Positions 8,937 to 17,426 of a stretch of DNA of 34,166 nucleotides are shown here, piece by piece (position 1 is the first letter of the stretch; each line of letters begins with the position of its first letter). The translations under genes and the position numbers were made by a program. The DNA is taken from NCBI GenBank assembly GCA_022340885.1, contig JAJDND010000184.1, forward strand, positions 1 to 34,166. Direction: 5' to 3'. The DNA comes from Desulfobacterales bacterium. Its GTDB lineage: Bacteria > Desulfobacterota > Desulfobacteria > Desulfobacterales > UBA11574. A model generated the notes under the pieces. The model had not been told where the DNA came from. It made no database searches and worked only from the letters and a program-made list of their open reading frames with translations.

Positions 8937-8965
8937 TTAAGGCGCATCATCCAGATGCGCCTTAA
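8937..8965 (+). other. Perfect 12-bp hairpin between acsB and acsC
   Basis: TTAAGGCGCATC (8937-8948) and GATGCGCCTTAA (8954-8965) are exact reverse complements with a 5-nt loop. Neither strand has a following T-run, so it does not look like a standard terminator. It sits 17 nt after the acsB stop. Likely roles are partial attenuation, 3'-end protection or processing that sets the ratio of ACS to corrinoid protein. Confidence 0.65.
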
Positions 8966-9022
8966 ACCATTCTCATTGAATATCCAAACTTGAAACCTGT
9001 CTATTAGAATAAGGAGATAAAA

Positions 9023-10363
9023 ATGGCATTAACCGGTATTCAGATTTTCAAACTACTGCCGAAGACCAACTGTAAGGAGTGCGGGGTTCCCACCTGCCTT
9101 GCCTTTGCCATGAACCTGGCATCCGGAAAGGCGGAACTCGATGCCTGCCCGTATGTATCCGACGAAGCAAAGGCACAGCTTGCCGAGGCGTCGGCGCCGC
9201 CGATCCGGCCGGTGGCATTGGGGGAAGGCGTTCGAAAAACCAAAGCCGGGGGTGAGACCGTTCTGTATCGTCATGAGAAAACCTTTTACAGCCCGACGCC
9301 CATCGGTGCCATGCTAGGCTCCGATATCGCAGCGGCCGATCTCGAAGCCAAGCTAAAGACATGGAATGCTTTTCAGTTCGAGCGGGTCGGCTTTAATCTA
9401 AGACCGGAATTGGTGGCATTGAAGGATGTCAACGGCGACAAGGACGCCTTTGCGGCGGCCGCGAAAACCATAGCGGAAACATCGGAATTCAACCTGGTCT
9501 TGATGTCGGAAGATGCAAATGTTATGGCCGCCGGCATTGAAGCCTGCAAATTCAAACGTCCGCTGATTTATGCCGCCACCGAAGGCAATATCGATGCCTT
9601 TGGCGCTCTGGCCAAAGACAACGACCTGCCATTGGCGGTCAAGGCCGATTCTGTGGAAGGTCTTGTACCGCTGACAACCAAGTTGACGGAAATGGGAGTC
9701 AAGGATCTGGTCGTCGATCCGGGATCCAGAGAGATCAAGCAAGCGTTTCAGGACCAGGTGGTCATCCGCCGCGAAGCGCTCAAGTCGTTGAACCGGGCAC
9801 TTGGCTTTCCCACGATTACGTTCCCGTGTGAAATGGCATCGAACCTGGACATGGAAACGCTCATTGCCGCCATGTTTATCGCAAAGTACGGCGGCATCAC
9901 GATTTTATCAGATTTTAGAGGTGGGAGTCTTTTCTCCCTGCTGGTTGAGCGGTTGAACATCTTTACGGATCCGCAGCGGCCCATGACCGTGACAGAGGGT
10001 ATTTATGAAATCGGCGCCCCGAATGAAAACTCCCCGGTGCTGGTGACCACCAATTTCGCTTTGACCTATTTTATCGTATCCGGCGAAATTGAAGGAAGCA
10101 AGGTGCCGTCATGGCTGTTGATTAAGGACTCCGAAGGTCTGTCCGTGTTGACGGCCTGGGCGGCCGGAAAATTTTCAGGCGACGATGTGGGGATGTTTAT
10201 CAAAAAATGCGGCATTGCGGATAAAATCAAGAACAAGGAAGTGATTATTCCCGGTTATGCAGCGGCCATTGTCGGCGATATGGAAGAAGAATTGCCGGAT
10301 TGGACCATCACCGTGGGGCCGAGAGAAGCCGCTCACCTGCCGGCATTTCTTAAATCCAGATAA
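9023..10363 (+). CDS. acsC: Corrinoid iron-sulfur protein large (gamma) subunit
   Basis: The large subunit of the corrinoid/iron-sulfur protein, partner of AcsD. It carries the low-potential 4Fe-4S cluster used to reactivate the cobalt, and a TIM-barrel plus C-terminal B12-binding domain. The N-terminal cluster motif is clear: C17, C20, C25 and C42 within the segment starting TNCKECGVPTC. The length of 446 residues is normal. AAGGAG precedes the ATG at 9023. It follows acsB across a 103-bp gap holding a strong hairpin, and is followed by a 206-bp gap before acsE. Confidence 0.96.
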   Translation: MALTGIQIFKLLPKTNCKECGVPTCLAFAMNLASGKAELDACPYVSDEAKAQLAEASAPPIRPVALGEGVRKTKAGGETVLYRHEKTFYSPTPIGAMLGSDIAAADLEAKLKTWNAFQFERVGFNLRPELVALKDVNGDKDAFAAAAKTIAETSEFNLVLMSEDANVMAAGIEACKFKRPLIYAATEGNIDAFGALAKDNDLPLAVKADSVEGLVPLTTKLTEMGVKDLVVDPGSREIKQAFQDQVVIRREALKSLNRALGFPTITFPCEMASNLDMETLIAAMFIAKYGGITILSDFRGGSLFSLLVERLNIFTDPQRPMTVTEGIYEIGAPNENSPVLVTTNFALTYFIVSGEIEGSKVPSWLLIKDSEGLSVLTAWAAGKFSGDDVGMFIKKCGIADKIKNKEVIIPGYAAAIVGDMEEELPDWTITVGPREAAHLPAFLKSR

Positions 10364-10475
10364 GGGATTAAAAAAAGCTTGTGGGATAGAATAAGATCCG
10401 TTATCTTCATCTTTGAAGTCAAGCATTTTTGGTTCACCTGACATGAGTCCTTCAAAGTTTGTTGTGTTGATGTTC

Positions 10476-10503
10476 AGTCGACAAACGACGAGTGACAAAT
10501 AAT
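10476..10503. repeat. Degenerate 7-nt tandem repeat in the acsC-acsE gap
   Basis: Four heptads in register: AGTCGAC, AAACGAC, GAGTGAC and AAATAAT, the first three ending in GAC. The gap also holds a short G/C hairpin (CGGGG at 10513-10517, CCCCG at 10525-10529) ahead of the acsE ribosome site. I see no gene in the gap. Confidence 0.4.
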
Positions 10504-10569
10504 ACAGTGTGGCGGGGGGTCATGCCCCGGTAAAACATAAGGCGGTTGCCGATAGAGAAGGGAGGTTTT

Positions 10570-11451
10570 ATGTTACTTATAGGTGAAAGTTTGAACGTCA
10601 TATCAAGAAAGATCGGCAAGGCATTCAAGGAGCGTGATCCCAAGCCGATCCAGGAAGAAGCCCTTTTTCAAAAGAAAAAAGGGATGGATTATATTGACAT
10701 CAACCTCGGTCCGGCCAAAAAAGACGGACATGAATTGATGCCATGGGTGGTTGAAGTGGTCCAGGAGGTCGTGGACGATGTGCCATTGGCTCTCGACACC
10801 TCCAATATTGACGCCATTGCAGCGGCGCTCCCCGTCTGCAAAATGACGCCCATTATCAATTCCATTATGTGCCGCCCGGAACGGTACGAGAAAATGATCC
10901 CACTGGCCGCGGAACATAATGCAGAATTTGTCGCGCTGATGTGGGGGCCCGAGGGCCTGCCGAGGGATGAAAATGAACGTGCGGCGCTGTGTGTAGAGCT
11001 GCTGTATGCCGCCAACGAAGCGGGAATTCCTAATGAAAAAATCTGGGTAGACGGCATCGTGACGCCGGTGAACATCCAGCAACCCCAGGCTATCAGCCTT
11101 ATGGAATTTACCGGAATGATTCAGGATATCGCGCCTGGAGCCAGGACCACCTGCGGACTTTCAAATATTTCCAACGGACCCCCGGACCATTTGCGGCCGA
11201 TTTTGAATCAGACATTTATGGTGATGCTCCAAAAATACGGTATGGAATCGGTCATCGCAGATCCCCTGGACGACCAGTTGATTTCCATTGCCAAGGGCGA
11301 ACGCCAGGATATCGTGGATCTGATTTACGGTATTATGGACGGTAAAGACCCGGACATGGCCGGTCTTTCAAAAGAGATGCAGGACTATGCCAAAACCACC
11401 AATGTGATTCTCGGCAAATCCCTCTACTCTGATTCATGGCTACAATTGTAA
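10570..11451 (+). CDS. acsE: 5-methyltetrahydrofolate:corrinoid iron-sulfur protein methyltransferase
   Basis: Moves the methyl group of methyltetrahydrofolate to the Co(I) corrinoid of AcsC/AcsD, linking the methyl branch of the Wood-Ljungdahl pathway to CODH/ACS. It is a pterin-binding TIM-barrel of the dihydropteroate synthase superfamily: DINLGPAKKDG near residue 40, LDTSN near residue 75, and the CGLSNISNG segment near residue 197 that faces the pterin pocket. I choose the ATG at 10570, giving 293 residues, because GGGAGG lies directly upstream. An in-frame ATG at 10546 would put that ribosome site inside the coding region. It is the last gene of the operon and is followed by a strong terminator. 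Confidence 0.95.
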   Translation: MLLIGESLNVISRKIGKAFKERDPKPIQEEALFQKKKGMDYIDINLGPAKKDGHELMPWVVEVVQEVVDDVPLALDTSNIDAIAAALPVCKMTPIINSIMCRPERYEKMIPLAAEHNAEFVALMWGPEGLPRDENERAALCVELLYAANEAGIPNEKIWVDGIVTPVNIQQPQAISLMEFTGMIQDIAPGARTTCGLSNISNGPPDHLRPILNQTFMVMLQKYGMESVIADPLDDQLISIAKGERQDIVDLIYGIMDGKDPDMAGLSKEMQDYAKTTNVILGKSLYSDSWLQL

Positions 11452-11473
11452 CCGTTATTTTTTAATAGACGTT

Positions 11474-11505
11474 AAAAAAGCCCTTCCTTTTGGAAGGGCT
11501 TTTTT
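11474..11505 (+). terminator. Intrinsic terminator of the acs operon
   Basis: AAAAAAGCCCTTCC (11474-11487), a TTTT loop, and GGAAGGGCTTTTTT (11492-11505). The stem is perfect and ends in a T-run, 22 nt after the acsE stop. Its symmetry means it could also stop transcription from the other strand. Confidence 0.95.
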
Positions 11506-11540
11506 ATTGGAGATTGAAGATTGTCCATTGAAAATTAGGC
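11506..11540. repeat. Degenerate ATTGNNN heptad repeat after the acs terminator
   Basis: ATTGGAG, ATTGAAG, ATTGTCC and ATTGAAA follow each other in exact 7-nt register (11506-11533), with a fifth partial unit ATTAGGC. It starts directly behind the terminator T-run. It is non-coding. Confidence 0.5.
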
Positions 11541-11573
11541 GGAGGGATTTGATATCGATGGATTGAATTAGAC

Positions 11574-11602
11574 TTGAAAATAGCGGGAATGTCTGGTATT
11601 TT
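11574..11602 (+). promoter_or_regulatory. Promoter for the PPDK-like gene, extended -10 type
   Basis: TTGAAA at 11574-11579, a 17-bp spacer, and TATTTT at 11597-11602, with TG one base before the -10 (11594-11595). Transcription would start near 11609. That leaves about 43 nt to the ATG at 11652 and argues against the TTG at 11616 as the start codon. Confidence 0.5.
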
Positions 11603-11651
11603 TAATCATTAGTTTTTGAAGAAACCGCAATCATCAATCATACGGGTATTT

Positions 11652-14600
11652 ATGATACAATCAAAAGCCCTTGAAGTGAATATCGCGAGCTATTCGGTGG
11701 ATGTCGCCATAGACAAAAAATACGCCGTCTTACAAGAGGTGATGTCTAAATATTACGGTATCATGGAGGGGTTTAACACGTTCCTTAAGGAGTTATCGCA
11801 CCCTTACCGGAATTGGCAGTTTATCGTACAGGAGGCCAGGGTTTACTCCCTTGATTATTTTCATCTTCTCAAAAGTCATCCCAAAGGTCCGGAAGCTGCA
11901 ATACTGTTTGTCGATATTTTCACCCAGGCTATCGATTCGAACAGCAGCATTGACGTCAGATCGGATGCCATAGACAACTTTCTGCTATTTATCCAAAAAA
12001 TCATCAAAGATTCCCAAGACGACTTTAAAAGATTCAAACCGATTGTTGATAGTGCCTTCGATCGTATCCGAAATTATCAGGGAGATGATTTTTTTCTATT
12101 TGTTAAAAGCTTTTATCAGTTAAGGAAGCTGGCCCGGACGCTCTTAAATTACTCAACCGAAATGATTCAAGATTGTAGATCGATCAATCGGCTGCTTATA
12201 AAATATTACGATTGCATATATGGCTACTGGCTGAGTGAAAAGGATCCATGGGCCTGGTTTAAAGACGAGGCGGACAGACTTAACCGCTCCGAGCATTTGA
12301 AAAAAGTTTTCGAATATATTTCCCATGACAAGATCAACCGTTACAAAGCCGAGCTTGAAAAAATCACATCCTCCGGCGCCATTACATCTTTTACGGTGTT
12401 AACAAAGCTGGTTGAGCTGACGGATTACAACCAACTCCTGGAGATCTACCGGGAAATTCCGCAACACCTTCTCAATGAAAGCCGCAACATCGATCAGGGG
12501 AATAAGTGGCGGCTTATTTTTCTTTTCCATATCATGAATATCTCGGGACTGGCCAGCATCCATGAAGAGACGCTAAGGGACATCAACCGAACCTTGAGCT
12601 GGCTCATTGCCCATGAAAGCAATATGAATATCGGGAATTTGATCCATAAAACCTTTTCCATCCTAAAGAACCAAACCCGTGAATATCCGGCTACGGCATT
12701 GAACTGCATTTTAAATATGGGAAAAGGCGTATACAAGACCGATGACAGCGATCTCGTAAAATTTTTTATCGAATATGTCATTGATCTTGGGTTTCAGTCG
12801 CCGAATATCAGCGGGGTCGGAAATGACTGGCAAATAAAAGTCAACCCGGCTCACATCCTCAATATCCGAACCTGGCTCGAATTGATCGAACTCAATCCCA
12901 TGTGGTCTACCCGCTTGATTTCATATTTGATTATTCACCTTTCCATCTGCGGCGTATTCATAAAGGATATCGACCTTTTCCCGCGGGATGTTACCCGTCT
13001 CCTAAACAGCGGCATCGGACCGGTCTATAACCTGGCCAAACAACTTTGCAGGCTTTTTCCGGTGTACTTTAATGATATCGGAGCGGAAGGAAAACTCAGA
13101 GATAGCTCGACAAAAATTGATGAAACATGTCGTAGAAGGGATCTCTTGATCCATTTTTTAAGAAAACAGAGCCATGTGGAAAGCAGCAATCGCATCATCG
13201 AATTGATGAAAGCCACCCTTAACTTCTGGGCAACAAAAAACAAAGTGCCGCTGCAGCCCTACGTGCCGCCCAATCTATACGAAGAGATCGATACGAACGG
13301 ACCGTATATCGACGGCGTTCACAAGGTCATGCTGAACCTTAAAGAAAAAGGCGTTTCATTGCCGGACGATTTTATCACCCTTTCAGAAGAGGAGATAAAG
13401 AACCTGTTTAAGGGAGTTCAGGGTGTGGACGAGCAAGATCTTGAGCGGGTGGACGCCGCTATAACCTTTTACAAACTATTAAACCAGAAATACAACCTCA
13501 GTTTTATCGAGATGGACAATTATCTGGCCCAGCTCAGAACCGAAGCGTTTCCGGACCTGGAAAGGTTGCAGCGCGCTCTCGAAACATCCGATCTGAACAA
13601 GAAGATTTATAATTTGCTTGAATATCTGGAGGAACTGAAAGAAATCATTCTCTCTGAAAAGACCTATGAAATCAAAGAGGACATCTATAAAAAGCGGCAT
13701 ATTACCATCGATATCCCTTCCATGTACGGCAGTTACCGGGAGATGAAATTCGATGCGCTCGGGTTGGCCTTTCGAATCGAATCTTTGGTTAATGTTCTTT
13801 TTGAAGAACTGGTAGACAGAATTGATCTCAGTCTGATTACAAAGGCCACGTTCTTTCAGATCTACGACCGGTTGAAACTCTTTTACAAGGCATTAAAACT
13901 TGACGGCATTCCGTCAACGGAAATTGAACGCCAACTGGACATGCTGGCCCATTCCCTCGAAGCCAGAGGGTTTACGTTTACACAGTATCTCGATATTTTT
14001 AAAGGCTTCTCTCAGGCGGTAAGAAATATTATCAACGACTATTTTAACAATATCCATGAAGAAAACCTGAACCAGATTTTAAAGCAGATACCAGTGGCGG
14101 AGATCTTGACGAAATACCTGCCAAGGGGCAATGCTATTGATCATGAAAAGCTGAAGCACAGGGTGTCCGAGATTTTTTTCAGGGAACGAATCGCCTTTTC
14201 TCTGAGCCTTCAACAACTGGATCTCTTTTTGAGCCGAATTCTGAACACGTTGTTTCAACAGTCGAATCGACTCCCCAAAGACAAACTCCATCAACTTCTT
14301 CTTTACGATCCCGAGCGGGCAATGACGCCGATTGACGATGTGCCGAAGCGGGTTTCCGGCATCATTTATCTGGGAAACAAAGGTTTGAATCTTATCAAGC
14401 TCAAACGTTTCGGAATGCCGATCCCTCCGGGGTTTATCATTACCACGGAAGCGTTTCGATGCAGAGAGATCATCGACAATTACACACCGGCCGAACAAAA
14501 TTTTAAGGATCAAATTCTTCGACAGATATCACGCATTGAAAACACCACGGGTAAAAAGGTCGGGGATCCGGCTAATCCATTGCTGTTTTCCGTTCGAAGC

Positions 14601-15830
14601 GGGTCGGTTATCTCACAACCCGGAATGATGGATACGTTTCTTAATGTCGGGATCAACGAAAATATTGCAGCAGGCATTGCAAAACGCACCGGAAATGCCT
14701 GGTTTGCTTGGGACAGTTACCGGCGTTTTCTGCAATGTTATGGTATGGCCTTTGGTATGGAGAGGGATGATTTCGATGCGATCATCAGTGAGTTGAAGCG
14801 AAGGGCGGGCATTCAATTCAAAAGAGACTTCAAAGGGTTGCAGATGCGAAAAGTGGCAATGACATACAAAGGCATCATCAACGATGCAGGTATCGATGTC
14901 ATCGAGGACCCTTTTGAACAGCTTTATGTTACCATAAAAAAAGTGTTTGGCTCATGGGAATCTTCAAAGGCGAAAACCTACCGCAAAATTATGGGCATCT
15001 CCGACGACTGGGGGACGGCCGCTACCGTCCAGGAAATGGTGTACGGCAATATTTCACAACAATCCGGTACCGGCGTTTTTTTTACACACAACCCCAGATG
15101 GTCGGAAGACAGTTTGCGATTGTGGGGAGACTTTACCATAGGGAATCAGGGAGAAGATGTGGCTTCAGGGCTTGTAAGTACCCTGCCCATTTCGATCATT
15201 CAGCAGGATGTCGAGATGAGAGAGACCGACTTCACCCTCGAGTCGCATTTCCCGGGGATTTACACGGCATTGAAGAATTGGGCCAATGAACTGATTCACA
15301 TTAAAGAGTGGAGTCCCCAGGAAATCGAGTTTACCTTTGAAAGTCCAAATGCTCAAGATTTATATATGCTTCAGTGTCGGGATATGACCATTCGTGAAAG
15401 AAAAAAAGTTCTTACCTTTGACCTGGCGGATCTTAGGAAACATACATTGCTGGGTCACGGCATCGCGGTCAGCGGCGGCGCCATGAGCGGGCGGATCGTT
15501 TTTGATCTGGAAGAAATCGATCGATGGCGGGCCGAAGAACCGGGGACCTCTTTAATTCTGGTAAGGGGAGATACCGTACCGGATGACATCCGTGAAATTT
15601 ATGCCGCCGACGGCCTTTTAACGGCGCGTGGCGGGGTAACCTCTCATGCAGCGGTAGTGGCGCATCGGCTGGGAAAGACCTGTATCGTGGGCTGCGGCAA
15701 CCTCGTCTGTAATGAAAAAGAGAAAATCTGCCGATTTAACGAAATCGAATTTAAATCCGGTGATTATTTGAGCATTGACGGAAGAGAAGGATCGATTTAT
15801 CAAAATTTAGTACAGGTTAAAGAAACCTGA
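11652..15830 (+). CDS. Giant PPDK-like ATP-grasp / phosphohistidine-domain protein without PEP/pyruvate barrel
   Basis: A 1392-residue protein related to pyruvate phosphate dikinase. Residues about 1-890 are predominantly helical, have no domain I recognise and show no signal peptide. Residues about 900-1255 match the PPDK nucleotide-binding half: GNKGLNLIKL near 907, PPGFIITTEAFR, SVRSGS around R982, and FAWDSYRRFLQCYG. Residues about 1265-1380 are the swivelling phosphohistidine domain with GGVTSHAAVVA, His1332 being the expected phosphorylated residue. The protein ends about 60 residues later, so the C-terminal TIM barrel that binds PEP/pyruvate in PPDK and PEP synthase is absent. ATP-dependent His phosphorylation is therefore plausible, but the acceptor is unknown; rifampin phosphotransferase and glucan water dikinase show that this pair of domains can serve other substrates. 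I prefer ATG 11652 over TTG 11616 from promoter position, though the ribosome site is weak. A GAPDH gene follows after 36 nt. Confidence 0.8.
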   Translation: MIQSKALEVNIASYSVDVAIDKKYAVLQEVMSKYYGIMEGFNTFLKELSHPYRNWQFIVQEARVYSLDYFHLLKSHPKGPEAAILFVDIFTQAIDSNSSIDVRSDAIDNFLLFIQKIIKDSQDDFKRFKPIVDSAFDRIRNYQGDDFFLFVKSFYQLRKLARTLLNYSTEMIQDCRSINRLLIKYYDCIYGYWLSEKDPWAWFKDEADRLNRSEHLKKVFEYISHDKINRYKAELEKITSSGAITSFTVLTKLVELTDYNQLLEIYREIPQHLLNESRNIDQGNKWRLIFLFHIMNISGLASIHEETLRDINRTLSWLIAHESNMNIGNLIHKTFSILKNQTREYPATALNCILNMGKGVYKTDDSDLVKFFIEYVIDLGFQSPNISGVGNDWQIKVNPAHILNIRTWLELIELNPMWSTRLISYLIIHLSICGVFIKDIDLFPRDVTRLLNSGIGPVYNLAKQLCRLFPVYFNDIGAEGKLRDSSTKIDETCRRRDLLIHFLRKQSHVESSNRIIELMKATLNFWATKNKVPLQPYVPPNLYEEIDTNGPYIDGVHKVMLNLKEKGVSLPDDFITLSEEEIKNLFKGVQGVDEQDLERVDAAITFYKLLNQKYNLSFIEMDNYLAQLRTEAFPDLERLQRALETSDLNKKIYNLLEYLEELKEIILSEKTYEIKEDIYKKRHITIDIPSMYGSYREMKFDALGLAFRIESLVNVLFEELVDRIDLSLITKATFFQIYDRLKLFYKALKLDGIPSTEIERQLDMLAHSLEARGFTFTQYLDIFKGFSQAVRNIINDYFNNIHEENLNQILKQIPVAEILTKYLPRGNAIDHEKLKHRVSEIFFRERIAFSLSLQQLDLFLSRILNTLFQQSNRLPKDKLHQLLLYDPERAMTPIDDVPKRVSGIIYLGNKGLNLIKLKRFGMPIPPGFIITTEAFRCREIIDNYTPAEQNFKDQILRQISRIENTTGKKVGDPANPLLFSVRSGSVISQPGMMDTFLNVGINENIAAGIAKRTGNAWFAWDSYRRFLQCYGMAFGMERDDFDAIISELKRRAGIQFKRDFKGLQMRKVAMTYKGIINDAGIDVIEDPFEQLYVTIKKVFGSWESSKAKTYRKIMGISDDWGTAATVQEMVYGNISQQSGTGVFFTHNPRWSEDSLRLWGDFTIGNQGEDVASGLVSTLPISIIQQDVEMRETDFTLESHFPGIYTALKNWANELIHIKEWSPQEIEFTFESPNAQDLYMLQCRDMTIRERKKVLTFDLADLRKHTLLGHGIAVSGGAMSGRIVFDLEEIDRWRAEEPGTSLILVRGDTVPDDIREIYAADGLLTARGGVTSHAAVVAHRLGKTCIVGCGNLVCNEKEKICRFNEIEFKSGDYLSIDGREGSIYQNLVQVKET

Positions 15831-15866
15831 TCAGTTGCCATCATTAATCTCAATGGGGAATCAGTC

Positions 15867-17123
15867 ATGGACACCGAAAAACAAAACGGATTGAAGCTCG
15901 GCGTAAATGGATTTGGCAGAATCGGCAAACTGACGCTCTGGCATCATGTGGGCCGGAAATATTTTAGTGAGATTGTCGTCAATGTCGGTCGAATGGTGGG
16001 CACATCCCTTGAGGATCTCGCGCATTATACGGAGCGGGATTCAACGTATGGATTACTCCATGGCTTTTTGTACGGTGAAAAAGCGACCTCTTTGATTGAA
16101 GATCTGGACGAAGACGCCGGAACGATGACCATTGACGGCGTCAAAGTTCGATTCTTGAGATCGTCGAGAAACCCGGCGGAATTAAACTGGAGAGGATATG
16201 GTGTAAAACTGGTGGTCGAAACAACAGGAAAATTTCTCGATCCGAACCTTTCGCACGATCATCCTCAAGGGGCCGTTCGGGGTCATTTGGAAGCCGGCGC
16301 CGAGAAAGTGATTGTTTCGGCACCCTTTAAAATCAAAGATAAAGGAAAATCCATACCGGCCGATGCGGTGACCACGGTCATGGGAATCAATGATAATGTG
16401 TTCGATCCCAGAAAACATAAAATCATTTCCAATGCGTCTTGTACCACCACTTGTCTGGCGCATATGATAAAACCCCTTTTGAATGCGTTCGGCGCCAAAA
16501 AAATTCTATCGGCCTCCATGGCAACGGTTCATGCGGCAACAGGCTCCCAGCAGGTCCTGGACAGGCTGCCGAAATCCGGCGCCACCGATCTTCGGAAAAA
16601 CCGGAGCATTATGAATAATATCATTTTAACCACCACCGGCGCCGCCAATGCACTGCGACTGGTTATACCGGAAATGGCGGAAATCGGATTTATCGCAGAG
16701 TCCGTAAGAATCCCCATTTCTTCGGGATCTCTCATCATACTGGTGCTGAATTTGCAGGAGGAATTGTCGGGAGAACCGATCAGCAGGGAGCTGCTCAACG
16801 ACATATATCGCCAGGCAGCATCCGACGACCTCAAGGGATATCTGCATTATACCGATAAGCAGAACGTGTCGGGTGATATTATCGGAATACCGAGGGCCGC
16901 GACCATTATCGAAGGGCATGAAACCCACACCCGCACCGCCGAACAGGTCATCGATCTGGAAACGGTGCCGAGACTCGAGAAAGAAATTTTACGTTCAATT
17001 AAGGATGTCGTCCTCCGAATACCGATCACCCAGGCCGTTGTCTATGGCTGGTATGATAATGAGCACGGCAGTTATGTCAATATGCTCGGCGACAGAACGG
17101 TCTCCATTGCCGAATTTATGTAA
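15867..17123 (+). CDS. gap: Long-form, divergent glyceraldehyde-3-phosphate dehydrogenase
   Basis: Phosphorylating GAPDH family: NAD(P)-dependent interconversion of glyceraldehyde-3-phosphate and 1,3-bisphosphoglycerate. The Rossmann motif VNGFGRIGK is at about 13-21, the catalytic Cys is C192 in SNASCTTTC, the base is H222 in ATVHAATGSQ, and the C-terminal WYDNEHGSY motif is present. At 418 residues it is about 80 longer than common GAPDH, with insertions after the first strands (DSTYG followed by LLHGFLYGE). The second-strand position that usually holds the Asp fixing NAD+ (N-D-L) reads VNVGRM here, with Arg following. NADP use is therefore possible, but this is inference. The gene starts 36 nt after the PPDK-like gene and probably shares its transcript. 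A gluconeogenic role is reasonable for an organism living on C1/C2 compounds. Confidence 0.88.
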   Translation: MDTEKQNGLKLGVNGFGRIGKLTLWHHVGRKYFSEIVVNVGRMVGTSLEDLAHYTERDSTYGLLHGFLYGEKATSLIEDLDEDAGTMTIDGVKVRFLRSSRNPAELNWRGYGVKLVVETTGKFLDPNLSHDHPQGAVRGHLEAGAEKVIVSAPFKIKDKGKSIPADAVTTVMGINDNVFDPRKHKIISNASCTTTCLAHMIKPLLNAFGAKKILSASMATVHAATGSQQVLDRLPKSGATDLRKNRSIMNNIILTTTGAANALRLVIPEMAEIGFIAESVRIPISSGSLIILVLNLQEELSGEPISRELLNDIYRQAASDDLKGYLHYTDKQNVSGDIIGIPRAATIIEGHETHTRTAEQVIDLETVPRLEKEILRSIKDVVLRIPITQAVVYGWYDNEHGSYVNMLGDRTVSIAEFM

Positions 17124-17426
17124 CTTTGGTTTTAAAGTGCTTCTATTCGCAACTCGCTGATTGGATGTTTTATGCGGGGTATCCCCGCAACCACTTTTCC
17201 ACCCGGAGGTTATGACAATGCAATAAAAGTGTAGTATTTCCTCCCCTGCTATTTTTTACCCATCCGAATTTTAGAATCCTTTTGTTTCTTATTACTAAGA
17301 AGCCTATTCATTATGATTTTTCCTTGACAAAACATGGATGTGCAGGTAAAAAACCGGCGTTTATCCTAATTTTTTTGACCTTAGACCGCATCAAAAAATC
17401 ATCAATCACGGCTTGACGGAGTCTTT
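17124..17426 (+). other. Intergenic region between gap and the qrc operon
   Basis: A 303-bp gap. TGCGGGG (17173-17179) and CCCCGCA (17183-17189) form a 7-bp hairpin with a 3-nt loop, a possible weak terminator for the gap transcript though it lacks a clean T-run. A Shine-Dalgarno-like GGAGG at about 17205 precedes only a four-codon frame. The qrc promoter candidate lies at 17324-17352. Confidence 0.5.
17324..17352 (+). promoter_or_regulatory. Promoter for the qrc operon
   Basis: A consensus TTGACA at 17324-17329, a 17-bp spacer, and TAAAAA at 17347-17352. The leader to qrcA would be about 68 nt. It is the best -35 match in the window with correct spacing. Confidence 0.55.

Noticed and set aside
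11616-11651. TTG at 11616 as the start of the PPDK-like gene
   Set aside because: It has no ribosome site and lies almost on the predicted transcription start; the ATG at 11652 fits the promoter better.
17205-17227. GGAGG followed by ATG ACA ATG CAA TAA
   Set aside because: It encodes only four residues and has no continuation in other frames that resembles a gene; it is probably coincidental or a trace of a lost start.
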